Below, in pieces: positions 35,320-44,475 of a DNA stretch of 64,000 nt; position 1 is the first letter of the stretch, and every line of letters starts with the position of its first letter. The notes under the pieces were generated by a model that saw nothing but the letters and a program-made list of their open reading frames with translations, was not told where the DNA came from and made no database searches. The stretch is from Acidiferrum sp963771295 (GTDB lineage: Bacteria > Acidobacteriota > Terriglobia > Acidiferrales > UBA7541). The DNA lies in contig CAVYTB010000017.1 of NCBI GenBank assembly GCA_963771295.1, positions 396,566-460,565 of the forward strand, written 5' to 3'. The translations under genes were made by a program, and so were the position numbers.

Positions 35320-36732
35320 ATGAACATTCTCGATTTGTTGCTCTCGCGCCTCCCCGAACCGGTCCGCGAAAGGCTCAGAAGCGGGTCCCTCGGTCACCGC
35401 CTTGCAAGCAGTAGCTTTTGGAACCTCGCTGGTTCGGTGGCCGGGCGTCTCGTGAGTCTGCCTGCAGGCGTACTGTTGGCACGGCTATTGGGTCGTCATG
35501 ATTATGGCGAGCTGGGGATGATCTATTCCAGCATCGAATTGTTTGGGATCTTTGGCGGATTTGGCCTTGGGTTGACGGCCACAAAATATATCGGAGAATT
35601 CAAGCGCAGGGATCCTCAGCGTGCTGGCCGAATCCTGGCGATGTCGAACTTGACCGCTTATGTCACCGGCGGGATTTTTTCAGTTGTCCTTTTTCTCTTC
35701 TCCACTCAAATAGCCGCTGGCCCGCTTGCTGCGCCGCACCTGTCTAGTCCTCTTCGCATCAGTGCCCTGGTGCTTTTCCTAACCTGCGTGGACGGGGCCC
35801 AGACCGGCGCCCTCGCTGGCTTTGAAGCCTTCAACCATCTCGCGCGCCTTTCGCTACTGAAAGGATTCCTGAACCTCCCCTGCCTGGTTGGCGGTTTTTA
35901 CCTTGGCGGACTCCCCGGAATTCTTTGGGGACTGGCGCTTTCGAGGTTCATCGGCCTGGTTTTGAATCGAATCTATTTGAACCGCGAAGCACGGCAAGCG
36001 GGTGTTCCTTTGATGGCCTCAGGATTTGGAAGCGAACTACCAATCCTTTGGAAGTTCAGTGTTCCCGCGTTTTGTGCCGGCCTGATGGTTGCTCCCGTTA
36101 ACTGGTTTTGTTCGACACTTCTCGTGCACCAGCCCAACGGATATCGCGAAATGGGCGCCTACAACGCCGCAAATCAGTGGTTTTCGATGTTGCTTTTCAT
36201 TCCCACAGCGCTGGCAACCGGCATTGTTCCCATCTTGTCGGACACACTGGGTGAGAAAGACCTGAAGCGTTCCAAAAAAGTGCTGAACTTCATGCTCAAG
36301 ATCAATGCCGCGATTATTATTCCTTGTGTGCTGGTTCTATCGCTGCTCGCGCCCTACGTCATGCGCATTTACGGCCGGGATTACAAGGACGCATGGCCCA
36401 CGCTGATTGTTTTGCTGATCACCAGTGGAATTTACGCACTGCTTACACCCGTGGGCGAGATCATTGCTGCCGCCGGGAAAATGTGGCTCGGTTTTGGCAC
36501 CAACGTTGCCTGGGCTGTTGTGTTGATCGTCGCGACCTTTTTTCTCGTTCGCTTCGGTTCATTCGGATTTGCTTCTGCGCGGATGATTGCCTATTTTCTC
36601 CACGCCATTTGGAGTTTTGCGCTTGCCTACATCGTGATCCTCCGCAATCCCATCCCGTTCCAGGAAGTCATTGACCTTCAGGTTGCAAAAGCTGCCACAG
36701 AGGCGGACCCCGCGGGGCCCGCCGCCGACTAG
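35320..36732 (+). CDS. Polysaccharide flippase (Wzx/MVF family)
   Basis: A 470-residue integral membrane protein with about 12 predicted spans. It opens with an amphipathic N-terminus and SFWNLAGSVAGRLVSLPAGVLLARLLGRHDYGELGM, the usual first-helix region of Wzx/polysaccharide transport proteins. It also has GLGLTATKYIGEFKRRDP and FSMLLFIPTALATGIVPILSD. It flips lipid-linked repeat units across the inner membrane. Its presence with the polymerase-like gene near 9.9 kb indicates a Wzx/Wzy route alongside the ABC exporter. Confidence 0.88.
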   Translation: MNILDLLLSRLPEPVRERLRSGSLGHRLASSSFWNLAGSVAGRLVSLPAGVLLARLLGRHDYGELGMIYSSIELFGIFGGFGLGLTATKYIGEFKRRDPQRAGRILAMSNLTAYVTGGIFSVVLFLFSTQIAAGPLAAPHLSSPLRISALVLFLTCVDGAQTGALAGFEAFNHLARLSLLKGFLNLPCLVGGFYLGGLPGILWGLALSRFIGLVLNRIYLNREARQAGVPLMASGFGSELPILWKFSVPAFCAGLMVAPVNWFCSTLLVHQPNGYREMGAYNAANQWFSMLLFIPTALATGIVPILSDTLGEKDLKRSKKVLNFMLKINAAIIIPCVLVLSLLAPYVMRIYGRDYKDAWPTLIVLLITSGIYALLTPVGEIIAAAGKMWLGFGTNVAWAVVLIVATFFLVRFGSFGFASARMIAYFLHAIWSFALAYIVILRNPIPFQEVIDLQVAKAATEADPAGPAAD

Positions 36733-36832
36733 AGGCGCAAAGTACTCTCGAGAATTGGACTCTGCCGCATTTGGATGCGAACTACTATTTGCTGAAGCGT
36801 CGTCCCCGAGTGAGTGAACTTCGCAATTCATC

Positions 36833-37906
36833 ATGGTGGCAAGGAGTTGTGCTGTTTCGAGACCATTTCAACTGATCGAACCTCTGAAGGATGGTCGCTG
36901 GGACAGCTTTCTTCAGCACCATCCTCGCTCGTCCATTTTTCACACCAAATCGTGGCTGCAGGCCTTGCACCGAACGTATGGATACCAGCCGGTGGCATTT
37001 ACAACCACCCCTGCCGGTGAAGACTTGGAAAACGCGGTTGTGTTTTGTGTCGTGAAAAGTTCTCTGGTGCGCCCAAGGTTAGTCTCGTTGCCATTCTCGG
37101 ATCACACTGATCTTCTGCTCGACAATCAAAGCGAGCTTTCAAACTTGTTAACACTCTTGGAGCAAGGTCAAGCCGAAGGAAAATGGAAGAGCGTGGAATT
37201 CCGGCCTCTCGATCACGGAAATCGATTCGTGGATTGGGCCAATTTCCAGGATGGAACCAACTATGTCATCCACCGCCTGGATTTGCGCCCGTGCTTGCAT
37301 GAATTATTCGAGAGACTTCATAAGGATTCCATCCAACGCAAAATACATCGCGCTGCACGAGAAGGTCTCAGGTACGAAGAAGGCAGGTCAGATTCACTGC
37401 TGCGCCAGTTCTACCGGTTGACAATGATCACCCGCCGCCGTCAAGCTCTTCCGCCTCCCCCATTTGCCTGGTTCCGCAATCTCGTGGATTGCCTGGGTGA
37501 GCAGGTCAAGATCCGTGTTGCGTCCATTGGGGATCGCGCCGTTGCCGCTATTCTTACGCTTTTTTTCAAACGCACGCTAATTTACAAGTATGGTTGTAGC
37601 GATGCTCAATTCCATAATCTGGGAGCGATGCCCTTCTTGATGTGGCGAGCAATCGAAGACGCCAAGCGCCTCGACTTATCTGAACTGGACCTGGGAAGAT
37701 CGGATATAGACAATGCCGGCCTGATCACCTTCAAGAATCGCTTTGGGGCAGCTCAATCAAGAGTTACCTATAAGAAATTTCCGGAAAGCAAGGCCGCGAG
37801 GGGGAGACACGAGTGGCAGCTAAAAGTTGCCAAACGAGTTTTTGCGGCTATGCCTGAACGAATGCTGGTTCTGGCTGGGAAGCTGCTCTATCCCCATATT
37901 GGGTAA
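36833..37906 (+). CDS. FemAB-like GNAT family protein
   Basis: A 357-residue protein with SSIFHTKSWLQALHRTYGYQPVAFTT near the N-terminus, LHKDSIQRKIHRAAREGLRYEEG in the middle, and a second GNAT half with VRIASIG-like GDRAVAAILTLFFKRTLIYKYGCSDA and LGAMPFLMWRAIEDAKRLDLSELDLGRS. This two-GNAT layout is that of FemAB-related proteins linked to polysaccharide and exosortase systems. It probably transfers an acyl or aminoacyl group; donor and acceptor are unknown. ATG 36833 is the only good start. Confidence 0.72.
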   Translation: MVARSCAVSRPFQLIEPLKDGRWDSFLQHHPRSSIFHTKSWLQALHRTYGYQPVAFTTTPAGEDLENAVVFCVVKSSLVRPRLVSLPFSDHTDLLLDNQSELSNLLTLLEQGQAEGKWKSVEFRPLDHGNRFVDWANFQDGTNYVIHRLDLRPCLHELFERLHKDSIQRKIHRAAREGLRYEEGRSDSLLRQFYRLTMITRRRQALPPPPFAWFRNLVDCLGEQVKIRVASIGDRAVAAILTLFFKRTLIYKYGCSDAQFHNLGAMPFLMWRAIEDAKRLDLSELDLGRSDIDNAGLITFKNRFGAAQSRVTYKKFPESKAARGRHEWQLKVAKRVFAAMPERMLVLAGKLLYPHIG

Positions 37907-37953
37907 CTGTCCCGTGATATCGATTTTTAATGTTGGCAGTTCTGGAGAATCGT

Positions 37954-38862
37954 ATGCACAGCATCTTCTATGACGCGGTGGTGTCCGACGAAGTCCGTCG
38001 CAACAATCTTTTTTGCGGCCAACTGTACGTTTATTCGCCGCGACCCATATCGCTCGAGCTCTGCAAACTAGCGAATGAGATGGCCGAAGAGGCCTTCGCG
38101 CCACACCATCCGCGCGAGGCACAGCATCATTTGCCCGTGGATCAATTCGCCAAAATCCTGGCGGACCTGAAACCTGGATTCATTCATCATCCGGAGTGCA
38201 AGCGACTGCTTCCCGAACTTCTGTGCGACCTTGGCTGCGACCTCGAGAGAACCTATTTCGACGTTCCTCGTCTGCGCACCTCCACAAGTGACAATTTCCT
38301 GAGCACCGGTATTTCCTATGCCTTCCATCCGCACCGCGATACCTGGTACTCAGCTCCACAGTGCCAGCTAAACTGGTGGATGCCGGTATTCGACGTTGTT
38401 CCCGAAAACGTCATGGCTTTTCATCCTCACTACTGGAGTCAGCCCGTTCGCAACAGTTCCCGAGTTTATAATTATGTCGAATGGAATCGCGTGAGTCGGT
38501 TTAACGCTGTGCAACACATTGGCAAAGATACGCGTATCCAGCCAATACCCCAGGAGGAGATGCGGCTCGACCCGCAAATCCGCGTTGTGCTTCCTGTCGG
38601 AGGCATTCTCATTTTTTCCGGCGCCCAAATGCACTCCACAGTTCCGAATACTTCGGGGAAAACGCGTTTCAGTATTGATTTTCGCACCGTGCATCTCGAT
38701 GACGTTGTTTCTAAAAGTGGCGCTCCGAATATCGATTCCGCTTGTACCGGCACCAGTCTCGGTGATTTTCTCAGAGCTTCGGATCTGGCTCGTATTCCCG
38801 GAGAGTGGGTATCCTCGTACGACACTCCTCCAGCAACGGACGATTCCCCTGTGGAGGTATAG
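37954..38862 (+). CDS. Probable Fe(II)/2-oxoglutarate-dependent oxygenase-like protein
   Basis: I do not recognise a named family for this 302-residue protein, but it shows the iron facial triad pattern. An HxD occurs in AFHPHRDTWYS (H127, D129), a distal His in FSGAQMHSTVPN (H227), and an Arg 11 residues later (R238) in a position that often binds 2-oxoglutarate. NWWMPVFDVVPENVMAFHPHYW between them is also typical of the fold. It may hydroxylate a sugar or lipid intermediate. ATG 37954 follows GGAG by 7 bases and is preferred to ATG 37930. Confidence 0.6.
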   Translation: MHSIFYDAVVSDEVRRNNLFCGQLYVYSPRPISLELCKLANEMAEEAFAPHHPREAQHHLPVDQFAKILADLKPGFIHHPECKRLLPELLCDLGCDLERTYFDVPRLRTSTSDNFLSTGISYAFHPHRDTWYSAPQCQLNWWMPVFDVVPENVMAFHPHYWSQPVRNSSRVYNYVEWNRVSRFNAVQHIGKDTRIQPIPQEEMRLDPQIRVVLPVGGILIFSGAQMHSTVPNTSGKTRFSIDFRTVHLDDVVSKSGAPNIDSACTGTSLGDFLRASDLARIPGEWVSSYDTPPATDDSPVEV

Positions 38863-39346
38863 TTCGCCGTTGCCAGCCGAACCTGTTTGGAAGGGTCTCG
38901 AAAAATCTGTTCCTCTCTTTACCGATAGCCCCGTTACTCACCTTTTCATTCTTCTGTTTCCCACATTGACTCGACTTCTCGATTCGTTATTTCCCGCCGC
39001 TTTTCCTTCCCTTGACCGCTCAAATTAGGGTTGTCCTCTAACGTTTCTGTGTCGGCGGCATGCCGCAACCAATAAACCCCGGCATTGGCGGGACACCCCT
39101 GTTGTGCTTCAATACCAATGAGAAACTGCGGCACAAGTTCGTTTCGCGTGCCTGCCATCATTTTTCCAATTGAACGTAAGTACAGTGTTCTCAACCTGAC
39201 CCAAATTTGTTCATCTGACCAGTGTCACAAACCCAAGGTCGCCTATTAATTTTGTTGTAGTAGCGGGCAATGCTCTGCCTGCTTGTTGAATGGGGAGCGG
39301 GGGCTGTTTCACAAAACTATGTTTCGGACGTTGATTGAGGGAAATC
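38863..39346. other. Intergenic region upstream of the first GH30 gene
   Basis: These 484 bases have no convincing gene; plus- and minus-strand frames across them look non-coding. TTGACC at 39012 has a poor -10 partner. CTGACCCAAATTTGT at 39196-39210 recurs, with one mismatch, at a similar distance before the second GH30 gene. This region probably separates the biosynthetic operon from a separately controlled secreted-enzyme gene. Confidence 0.45.
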
Positions 39347-42300
39347 ATGAGTGTGTTCAGCAGCCTTCGGGAAGCTTCCGGGCGTCGTGTTTTTGAGGAT
39401 GTATTATTTTTTATATTTTTATCTGCAATTTTGATTACCAGCGGCTGTGCAGGGGTTGTTAGTGGCAACGGAGGACCCGGCAATCAGCCAACTCCGCAGG
39501 GAGCGATAACGATTAGCAACATCCAGGCCACCGCCCCAACTTCTTCGGGGTTCCAAGTGGGATGGCTAACGAACGTCCCAGCCAACTCTCAAATTGATTT
39601 CGGAACCACCGCCACGTACGGATCCACAACGCCGTTAAGCACCACGGCTGTCACTGTTCACCAGGTGGCTCTCAGCGGTTTGGCTACCGGCACCCTCTAC
39701 CATTACCGAGTGCGTTCAGAGGATTCAAAAAAGAATCAGGCTCTGAGCAATGACTTTACCTTTGCCACTTCCGGCGATACTACTCCGCCGACGGTATCGA
39801 TCACATCTCCCGCTTCCGGTGCGACTCTCACTGGCACGGCTGCTGTCGTCGCAAACGCGCAAGACAATCTCTACGTCGCCAGTGTCCAGTTTAAGGTAGA
39901 TGGAGCAAACAGCGGTCCCAGTCTGACGGCACCGCCCTACTCATATTCACTAAATACCAATTCGCTGTCGAACGGAAATCACACTCTCAGCGCCACGGCA
40001 ACCGACGGTGCCGGCAATACCGCGTCAAGTGCCGCGGTGCCGTTCGTCGTAAGTAATTCCAACACAGCGCCACCGGTGGTGTCGGTTACGGCGCCGGCGG
40101 CTGGAACGACAGTATCGGGAACCACAACGGTGACGGCGAGCGCCACGAGCAGCATTGGAGTGGCGAGCGTGCAATTCCAGTTGGATGGGGCCGATGTGGG
40201 CAGCCCAGTTACAGCGGCGCCATACAGCCATAGCTGGGATACGACGAAAAGTTCTAACGGTTCGCACTCGCTGAAAGCCATCGCAAAAGACACGGCAGGC
40301 ACCAGTACGACGAGCGCGGGTGACACGGTGAACGTGAAGAACGCCGTGGCGGCGCCCGTGGTATCGATCACAGCGCCTGCGAATGGAGCAACGGTGTCGG
40401 GAACCGCAATGGTGACGGCCAGCGCCACGAGCAGCATTGGAGTGGCGAGCGTACAATTCCAGTTGGACGGGGCCAATGTGGGCAGCCCGGTTACCGCGGC
40501 GCCATATAGCTACAGCTGGGATACAACGAAAAGCTCCAACGGTCCGCACACGCTAAAAGCCGTCGCAAAGGACACGGCGGGAACCAGCACGACGAGCTCT
40601 GGCGACACAGTGAGCGTGAAGAACGCGGTGGCTGCGCCAGTGGTTTCGATCACAGCGCCTGCAAGTGGAGCGACAGTATCGGGCACCGCAACAGTAACGG
40701 CGAGCGCCACAAGCAGCATTGGGGTCGCGAGTGTGCAATTCGAGTTGGATGGGGCCAATGTGGGGAGCCCGGTAACAGCGGCGCCGTACAGTTACAGCTG
40801 GGATACGACGAAGAGCTCCAACGGATCGCACACGCTAAAAGCCGTCGCAAAGGACACGGCGGGAACCAGCACGACGAGCTCTGGCGACACAGTGAGCGTG
40901 AAGAACGCGGTGGCTGCGCCAGTGGTTTCGATCACAGCGCCTGCAAGTGGAGCGACAGTATCGGGCACCGCAACAGTAACGGCGAGCGCCACAAGCAGCA
41001 TTGGAATTGCGAGCGTGCAATTCCAGTTGGATGGGGCCAATGTGGGGAGCCCGGTAACAGCGGCGCCGTACAGTTACAGCTGGGACACGACGAAGAGCTC
41101 CAACGGATCGCACACGCTAAAAGCCGTCGCAAAGGACACGGCAGGAAACAGCTCGATGAGCTCTGGCGACACGGTGAACGTGAAGAACGCGGTGGCTGCG
41201 CCCGTGGTTTCGATCACGGCGCCTGCGAGCGGAGCCACGGTATCTGGCACGATCACGGTGTCAGGAACCGCTTCGAGCAGCCTATCCATCTCTTCTGTTC
41301 AGGTATCGGTCGACGGCGGCAGTTTTTCCAACGCTTCCGGAACCAATACTTGGAGTTTTAGTCTCGATTCCACATCTCTGAGCAACGCCACTCACACGCT
41401 TACGGCAAAAGCCACTGACCGTTCCGGCGGTACGGCCTCAAGCAGCGTGGTCTCTATCTCTGTCAACAATGCGGTCGGTCCCACCGTGACGATCAACTGG
41501 TCCGATGTGCATCAGCAGATTGATGGATTTGGAGCCTCGAGTGCCGCAACTGGCGATGGCATCACTGATAGTCAGGCGGACTTGTTCTGGTCCACGACAT
41601 CTGGCGTTGGTTTTTCTCTTCTTCGCGTGCAAATCGAAAGCAACAGCACGTATCCCGATCTGGCCACCATGCAAAAGGCTCAGGATCGCGGTGTGAAGAT
41701 CTGGGGAACGCCTTGGAGTCCACCGGCATCGATGAAAAGCAATGGCAGCACGACCAACGGTGGCAGCCTGTTGGCCAGCGATTACCAAGCGTACGCGAAT
41801 TACTTGTCCAGTTACGCGCTGGGCCTGAAAAATTCCTACGGGATCGATCTCTACGCCCTTTCGATTCAAAACGAGCCCGACTACACGGCAACTTGGGATT
41901 CCTGTATTTGGACCGGGCAACAGTTCCATGATTTCCTAGCCAACAATCTGTTGCCGACATTCGCGAAAAACGGGGTGACCGCGAAGATCATCATGCCGGA
42001 AGAGTCGGGATGGAAGTTTGACCTTGCGACCGCAACGTTAAACGATTCCGTGACGGCAGCTGGCGTGAGCATCATCGCCGGGCATAACTATGACGGAGCG
42101 TCGGCGGCGCCATATGCTCTTGGGCAAAACCAGGGTAAGCATCTGTGGGAGACGGAAGTATCGACGTTCGAGACCTTTGATCCCAGCATGACGAATGGCC
42201 TGATATGGGCGAAAAAGATCAACGACTGGATGACCATTGCGAACGCCAATGCGTGGCACTACTGGTGGCTGATCGACGGCAACGGGGACAACGAAGCCTT

Positions 42301-42652
42301 GCTGGGGCCGAGTGGGCAAACCACCAAACGTTTGTATGTGATGGGGAACTACAGCAAATTCGTGCGACCGGGGTACTACCGGATCGGTACGAGCGCGAGT
42401 CCGGTGGGCGGAGTGTTGGTATCGGCCTACAAGGACACCAGCAGCGGGAAATTTGCGATTGTCGCGATCAACCAGAATGCCTCTGCGGTCACGGTGGATT
42501 TCGCCTTGAATGGTTTTACGGCGGATACCGTAGTGCCGTGGGTGACTTCGGCCAGCCTGAATCTGGCACAACAGTCCAGCATCACGGTAGGAGGCAGCGC
42601 CTTCGTAGCGACACTGCCGGCCTCCAGCGTTACCACCTTTGTCGGCCCATAA
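39347..42652 (+). CDS. Secreted GH30 family glycosidase with Fn3-like and tandem Ig-like domains
   Basis: A 1,101-residue probable lipoprotein: hydrophobic leader with ILITSGC (Cys34) as lipobox. Residues ~48-145 are Fn3-like. About six Ig-like (Big-type) domains of roughly 94 residues follow to about residue 710, with the middle ones nearly identical. The C-terminal ~390 residues are a GH30 (beta/alpha)8 plus beta-sandwich: IDGFGASSAATG, GTPWSPPASMKSNG, acid/base in SIQNEPDY (E843), nucleophile in LWETEVS (about E937). GH30 enzymes cut xylans, galactans or glucans. It could remodel the cell's own polymer or degrade plant or microbial glycans. The start follows GAGGG; an in-frame TTG lies 12 bases upstream. 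Confidence 0.88.
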   Translation: MSVFSSLREASGRRVFEDVLFFIFLSAILITSGCAGVVSGNGGPGNQPTPQGAITISNIQATAPTSSGFQVGWLTNVPANSQIDFGTTATYGSTTPLSTTAVTVHQVALSGLATGTLYHYRVRSEDSKKNQALSNDFTFATSGDTTPPTVSITSPASGATLTGTAAVVANAQDNLYVASVQFKVDGANSGPSLTAPPYSYSLNTNSLSNGNHTLSATATDGAGNTASSAAVPFVVSNSNTAPPVVSVTAPAAGTTVSGTTTVTASATSSIGVASVQFQLDGADVGSPVTAAPYSHSWDTTKSSNGSHSLKAIAKDTAGTSTTSAGDTVNVKNAVAAPVVSITAPANGATVSGTAMVTASATSSIGVASVQFQLDGANVGSPVTAAPYSYSWDTTKSSNGPHTLKAVAKDTAGTSTTSSGDTVSVKNAVAAPVVSITAPASGATVSGTATVTASATSSIGVASVQFELDGANVGSPVTAAPYSYSWDTTKSSNGSHTLKAVAKDTAGTSTTSSGDTVSVKNAVAAPVVSITAPASGATVSGTATVTASATSSIGIASVQFQLDGANVGSPVTAAPYSYSWDTTKSSNGSHTLKAVAKDTAGNSSMSSGDTVNVKNAVAAPVVSITAPASGATVSGTITVSGTASSSLSISSVQVSVDGGSFSNASGTNTWSFSLDSTSLSNATHTLTAKATDRSGGTASSSVVSISVNNAVGPTVTINWSDVHQQIDGFGASSAATGDGITDSQADLFWSTTSGVGFSLLRVQIESNSTYPDLATMQKAQDRGVKIWGTPWSPPASMKSNGSTTNGGSLLASDYQAYANYLSSYALGLKNSYGIDLYALSIQNEPDYTATWDSCIWTGQQFHDFLANNLLPTFAKNGVTAKIIMPEESGWKFDLATATLNDSVTAAGVSIIAGHNYDGASAAPYALGQNQGKHLWETEVSTFETFDPSMTNGLIWAKKINDWMTIANANAWHYWWLIDGNGDNEALLGPSGQTTKRLYVMGNYSKFVRPGYYRIGTSASPVGGVLVSAYKDTSSGKFAIVAINQNASAVTVDFALNGFTADTVVPWVTSASLNLAQQSSITVGGSAFVATLPASSVTTFVGP
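40073..41200 (+). repeat. Four tandem 282-bp in-frame repeats encoding Ig-like domains
   Basis: Units begin at 40073, 40355, 40637 and 40919, each 282 bases (94 codons), encoding PVVSITAPASGATVSGT-type Ig domains. Units three and four are almost identical at nucleotide level; the first is more diverged. A further truncated or diverged unit starts at 41201. The exact period and codon-level identity show recent expansion by slippage or unequal crossover. Confidence 0.92.
41481..42652 (+). repeat. Dispersed direct repeat, copy A (GH30 catalytic region)
   Basis: About 1,172 bases that recur in the same orientation 11,443 bases downstream, covering the whole GH30 domain and ending at the stop codon. 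Reading the two side by side shows only scattered substitutions, for example GACTACACGGCAACT versus GATTACAAAGCAACT, and long identical stretches towards the 3' end. Confidence 0.9.
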
Positions 42653-42864
42653 GGATCGGTTCCAAATTGCCCACCCCTGATGCCGGGGGCCAGTTTTACA
42701 CTGAAGTGGGTCCTTATCCCTGCCGGATCGCGCCGTCAGCACGGTGTCCTCAAATAGTCACCGGTTAAGTAGAAGCATACCGAGTGAACAATTCGGGTCC
42801 GTTCAATCTAGTCTGCTTTCAAGCGATCTTGTAATATTAGTATGCAAAAGCCTCGACAAACGAA

Positions 42865-44202
42865 ATGAACAGCGATTTAGCGCGGTATTACCGTTGTCCT
42901 GATCAATTCATCAGGTTTGCTCCCAAAGGTCCGTTTTCGTCTTCCAGCGGATACTTTCAAGTGGGCGCCGAGGCGACCTGTTATGGCGGCTATTTTGAAC
43001 ACCCAACCGCTGAGCGTCCCGCCGGACTGCTACGCGACGCGCTGCAGGACGTGGTCATCGAAAACGGAACCACGTACCTGCCATTTCTTCCCTCGCAAAT
43101 ACTCGACAATCTTCGTTGCGAGAAGTATGTGAACAACTGGCGTCAGCCGGGACCCATGTCCACGCTTGCCAAGCTTTACTATTTCATCCGCCCGGCTCTT
43201 TCCGTTGGTGTACGTAAGCACCTGCAAAAATTGTATTTGAGCGGCTGGGACAAATTGCCTTTTCCTCGTTGGCCGGTTGATTGCTCCGTGGACAACCTGC
43301 TTCAGCAATTGCTTTTGCTTTCGTTGAAAGCAAGTGGCGCTGATCACATTCCATTTATCTGGTTCTGGCCTGAAGGCGCTTCCAGTTGCTCGATCATGAC
43401 CCACGACGTTGAATCGACTTTGGGCCAGGGCTTTTGCGAGGAGTTGATGAATATTGATGACTCCTTCGGCATAAAGGCGTCCTTTCAGATCATTCCGGAA
43501 GAGCGATATATGGTCAGCCCCAAGTTTCTGGATTCTATTCGCTGCCGTGGCTTCGAGGTAGCGGTCCACGATCTCAATCACGATGGGCACTTATACGAAG
43601 ACCAGGAACAATTTATCGAACGCGCCGCCAAGATTAATTCCTACGGCAAAAAATACTCGGCGGAAGGATTTCGCGCGGGCGTGTTGTATCGAAAGCAGGT
43701 TTGGTACGACGCTCTCAAGTTCTCCTACGACATGTCAGTCCCAAATGTGGCCAGCTTGGATCCTCAGCGCGGCGGCTGTTGCACCGTCATGCCGTACTTC
43801 CTTGGTGACATTCTTGAATTGCCGGTAACCACGGTACAGGACTATACGCTGTTTTACATCCTGGATGATTATTCGATTGATATATGGAAAACTCAGGCCG
43901 AACTGATCATGCAAAAACATGGCCTGCTGAGCTTCATTATTCATCCGGATTACGTTGTCCGGCAGCGCGAGCAAAGCGTCTTTAAGGAGCTACTTGCTTA
44001 CCTCGTACGTTTGAAGGAAGAAAAGGGCCTATGGACCACGACTCCAAGCGCGTTGAACCGGTGGTGGCGGCAGCGCGCGGAAATGAGTTTGGTTGAAAAC
44101 GGCGGACAATGGCGGATTGAAGGAGTCGGCAACGAGCGCGCTCGCGTCGCTTATGCTTGCGAAGAAGATGGCCGCCTCGTCTTCAAAATTCGGGGCCTAT
44201 AG
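42865..44202 (+). CDS. Polysaccharide deacetylase-like hypothetical protein
   Basis: The 445-residue protein has no signal peptide. Its first ~170 residues are unassigned. From about residue 180 it has SCSIMTHDVESTLGQGF, reminiscent of the NodB first motif (here T-H-D-V), then FQIIPEERYMVS and FEVAVHDLNHDGHLY with histidines spaced like a metal site. GFRAGVLYRKQVWYDAL follows. Similar proteins occur in exopolysaccharide clusters. A glycan deacetylase role is plausible but not shown. It lies between the first GH30 gene and a terminator. Confidence 0.6.
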   Translation: MNSDLARYYRCPDQFIRFAPKGPFSSSSGYFQVGAEATCYGGYFEHPTAERPAGLLRDALQDVVIENGTTYLPFLPSQILDNLRCEKYVNNWRQPGPMSTLAKLYYFIRPALSVGVRKHLQKLYLSGWDKLPFPRWPVDCSVDNLLQQLLLLSLKASGADHIPFIWFWPEGASSCSIMTHDVESTLGQGFCEELMNIDDSFGIKASFQIIPEERYMVSPKFLDSIRCRGFEVAVHDLNHDGHLYEDQEQFIERAAKINSYGKKYSAEGFRAGVLYRKQVWYDALKFSYDMSVPNVASLDPQRGGCCTVMPYFLGDILELPVTTVQDYTLFYILDDYSIDIWKTQAELIMQKHGLLSFIIHPDYVVRQREQSVFKELLAYLVRLKEEKGLWTTTPSALNRWWRQRAEMSLVENGGQWRIEGVGNERARVAYACEEDGRLVFKIRGL

Positions 44203-44414
44203 AAATGGAACTTAAGCCGTGACGCGCGCCTCGACCTGCCATTTGTCTTCGCGGAAGTACAGTACTTTAGTACTGGTGAAACGCAGGAACCCACTACCTG
44301 GCTGGCCTATTGTTGGACTTCTCTCAATGTCCTTATCATAATAAAGGCACCTCGGAGTTGTTGGATTGTCAATTGGGTTCAGCGGTTTAAGTGTGGCCAT
44401 TTTGATGCCCATAG

Positions 44415-44451
44415 AAAGAGCGCCGCTGCCGCAGTGTGGCTCTTTTTCTTT
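44415..44451 (+). terminator. Rho-independent terminator
   Basis: AAAGAGC (44415-44421) pairs with GCTCTTT (44439-44445), with a small inner stem CGCTG/CAGTG, followed by TTCTTT. It lies 212 bases after the deacetylase-like gene and just before the flavoprotein start, so it probably ends the upstream transcript. Confidence 0.6.
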
Positions 44452-44475
44452 GCGCAATTCACATCGGACAAGGAT

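Noticed and set aside
38519..39028. 169-codon plus-strand frame running into the gap after the oxygenase-like gene
   Set aside because: Most of it overlaps the oxygenase-like gene in another frame, and the remainder has no coding features.
40073..41200. Regular repeats suggesting a CRISPR-like or satellite array
   Set aside because: The 282-base period is in frame and encodes Ig-like domains; there are no short repeats with unique spacers and no cas genes.
42653..42864. GC-rich stretch with GGGGGCCAGTTTTACACTG, suspected insertion-sequence end
   Set aside because: No transposase fragment, inverted terminal repeat pair or target duplication could be found nearby.
44212..44457. 81-codon minus-strand frame
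   Set aside because: Its start region is the terminator hairpin of the plus strand, and the translated sequence resembles no family I know.
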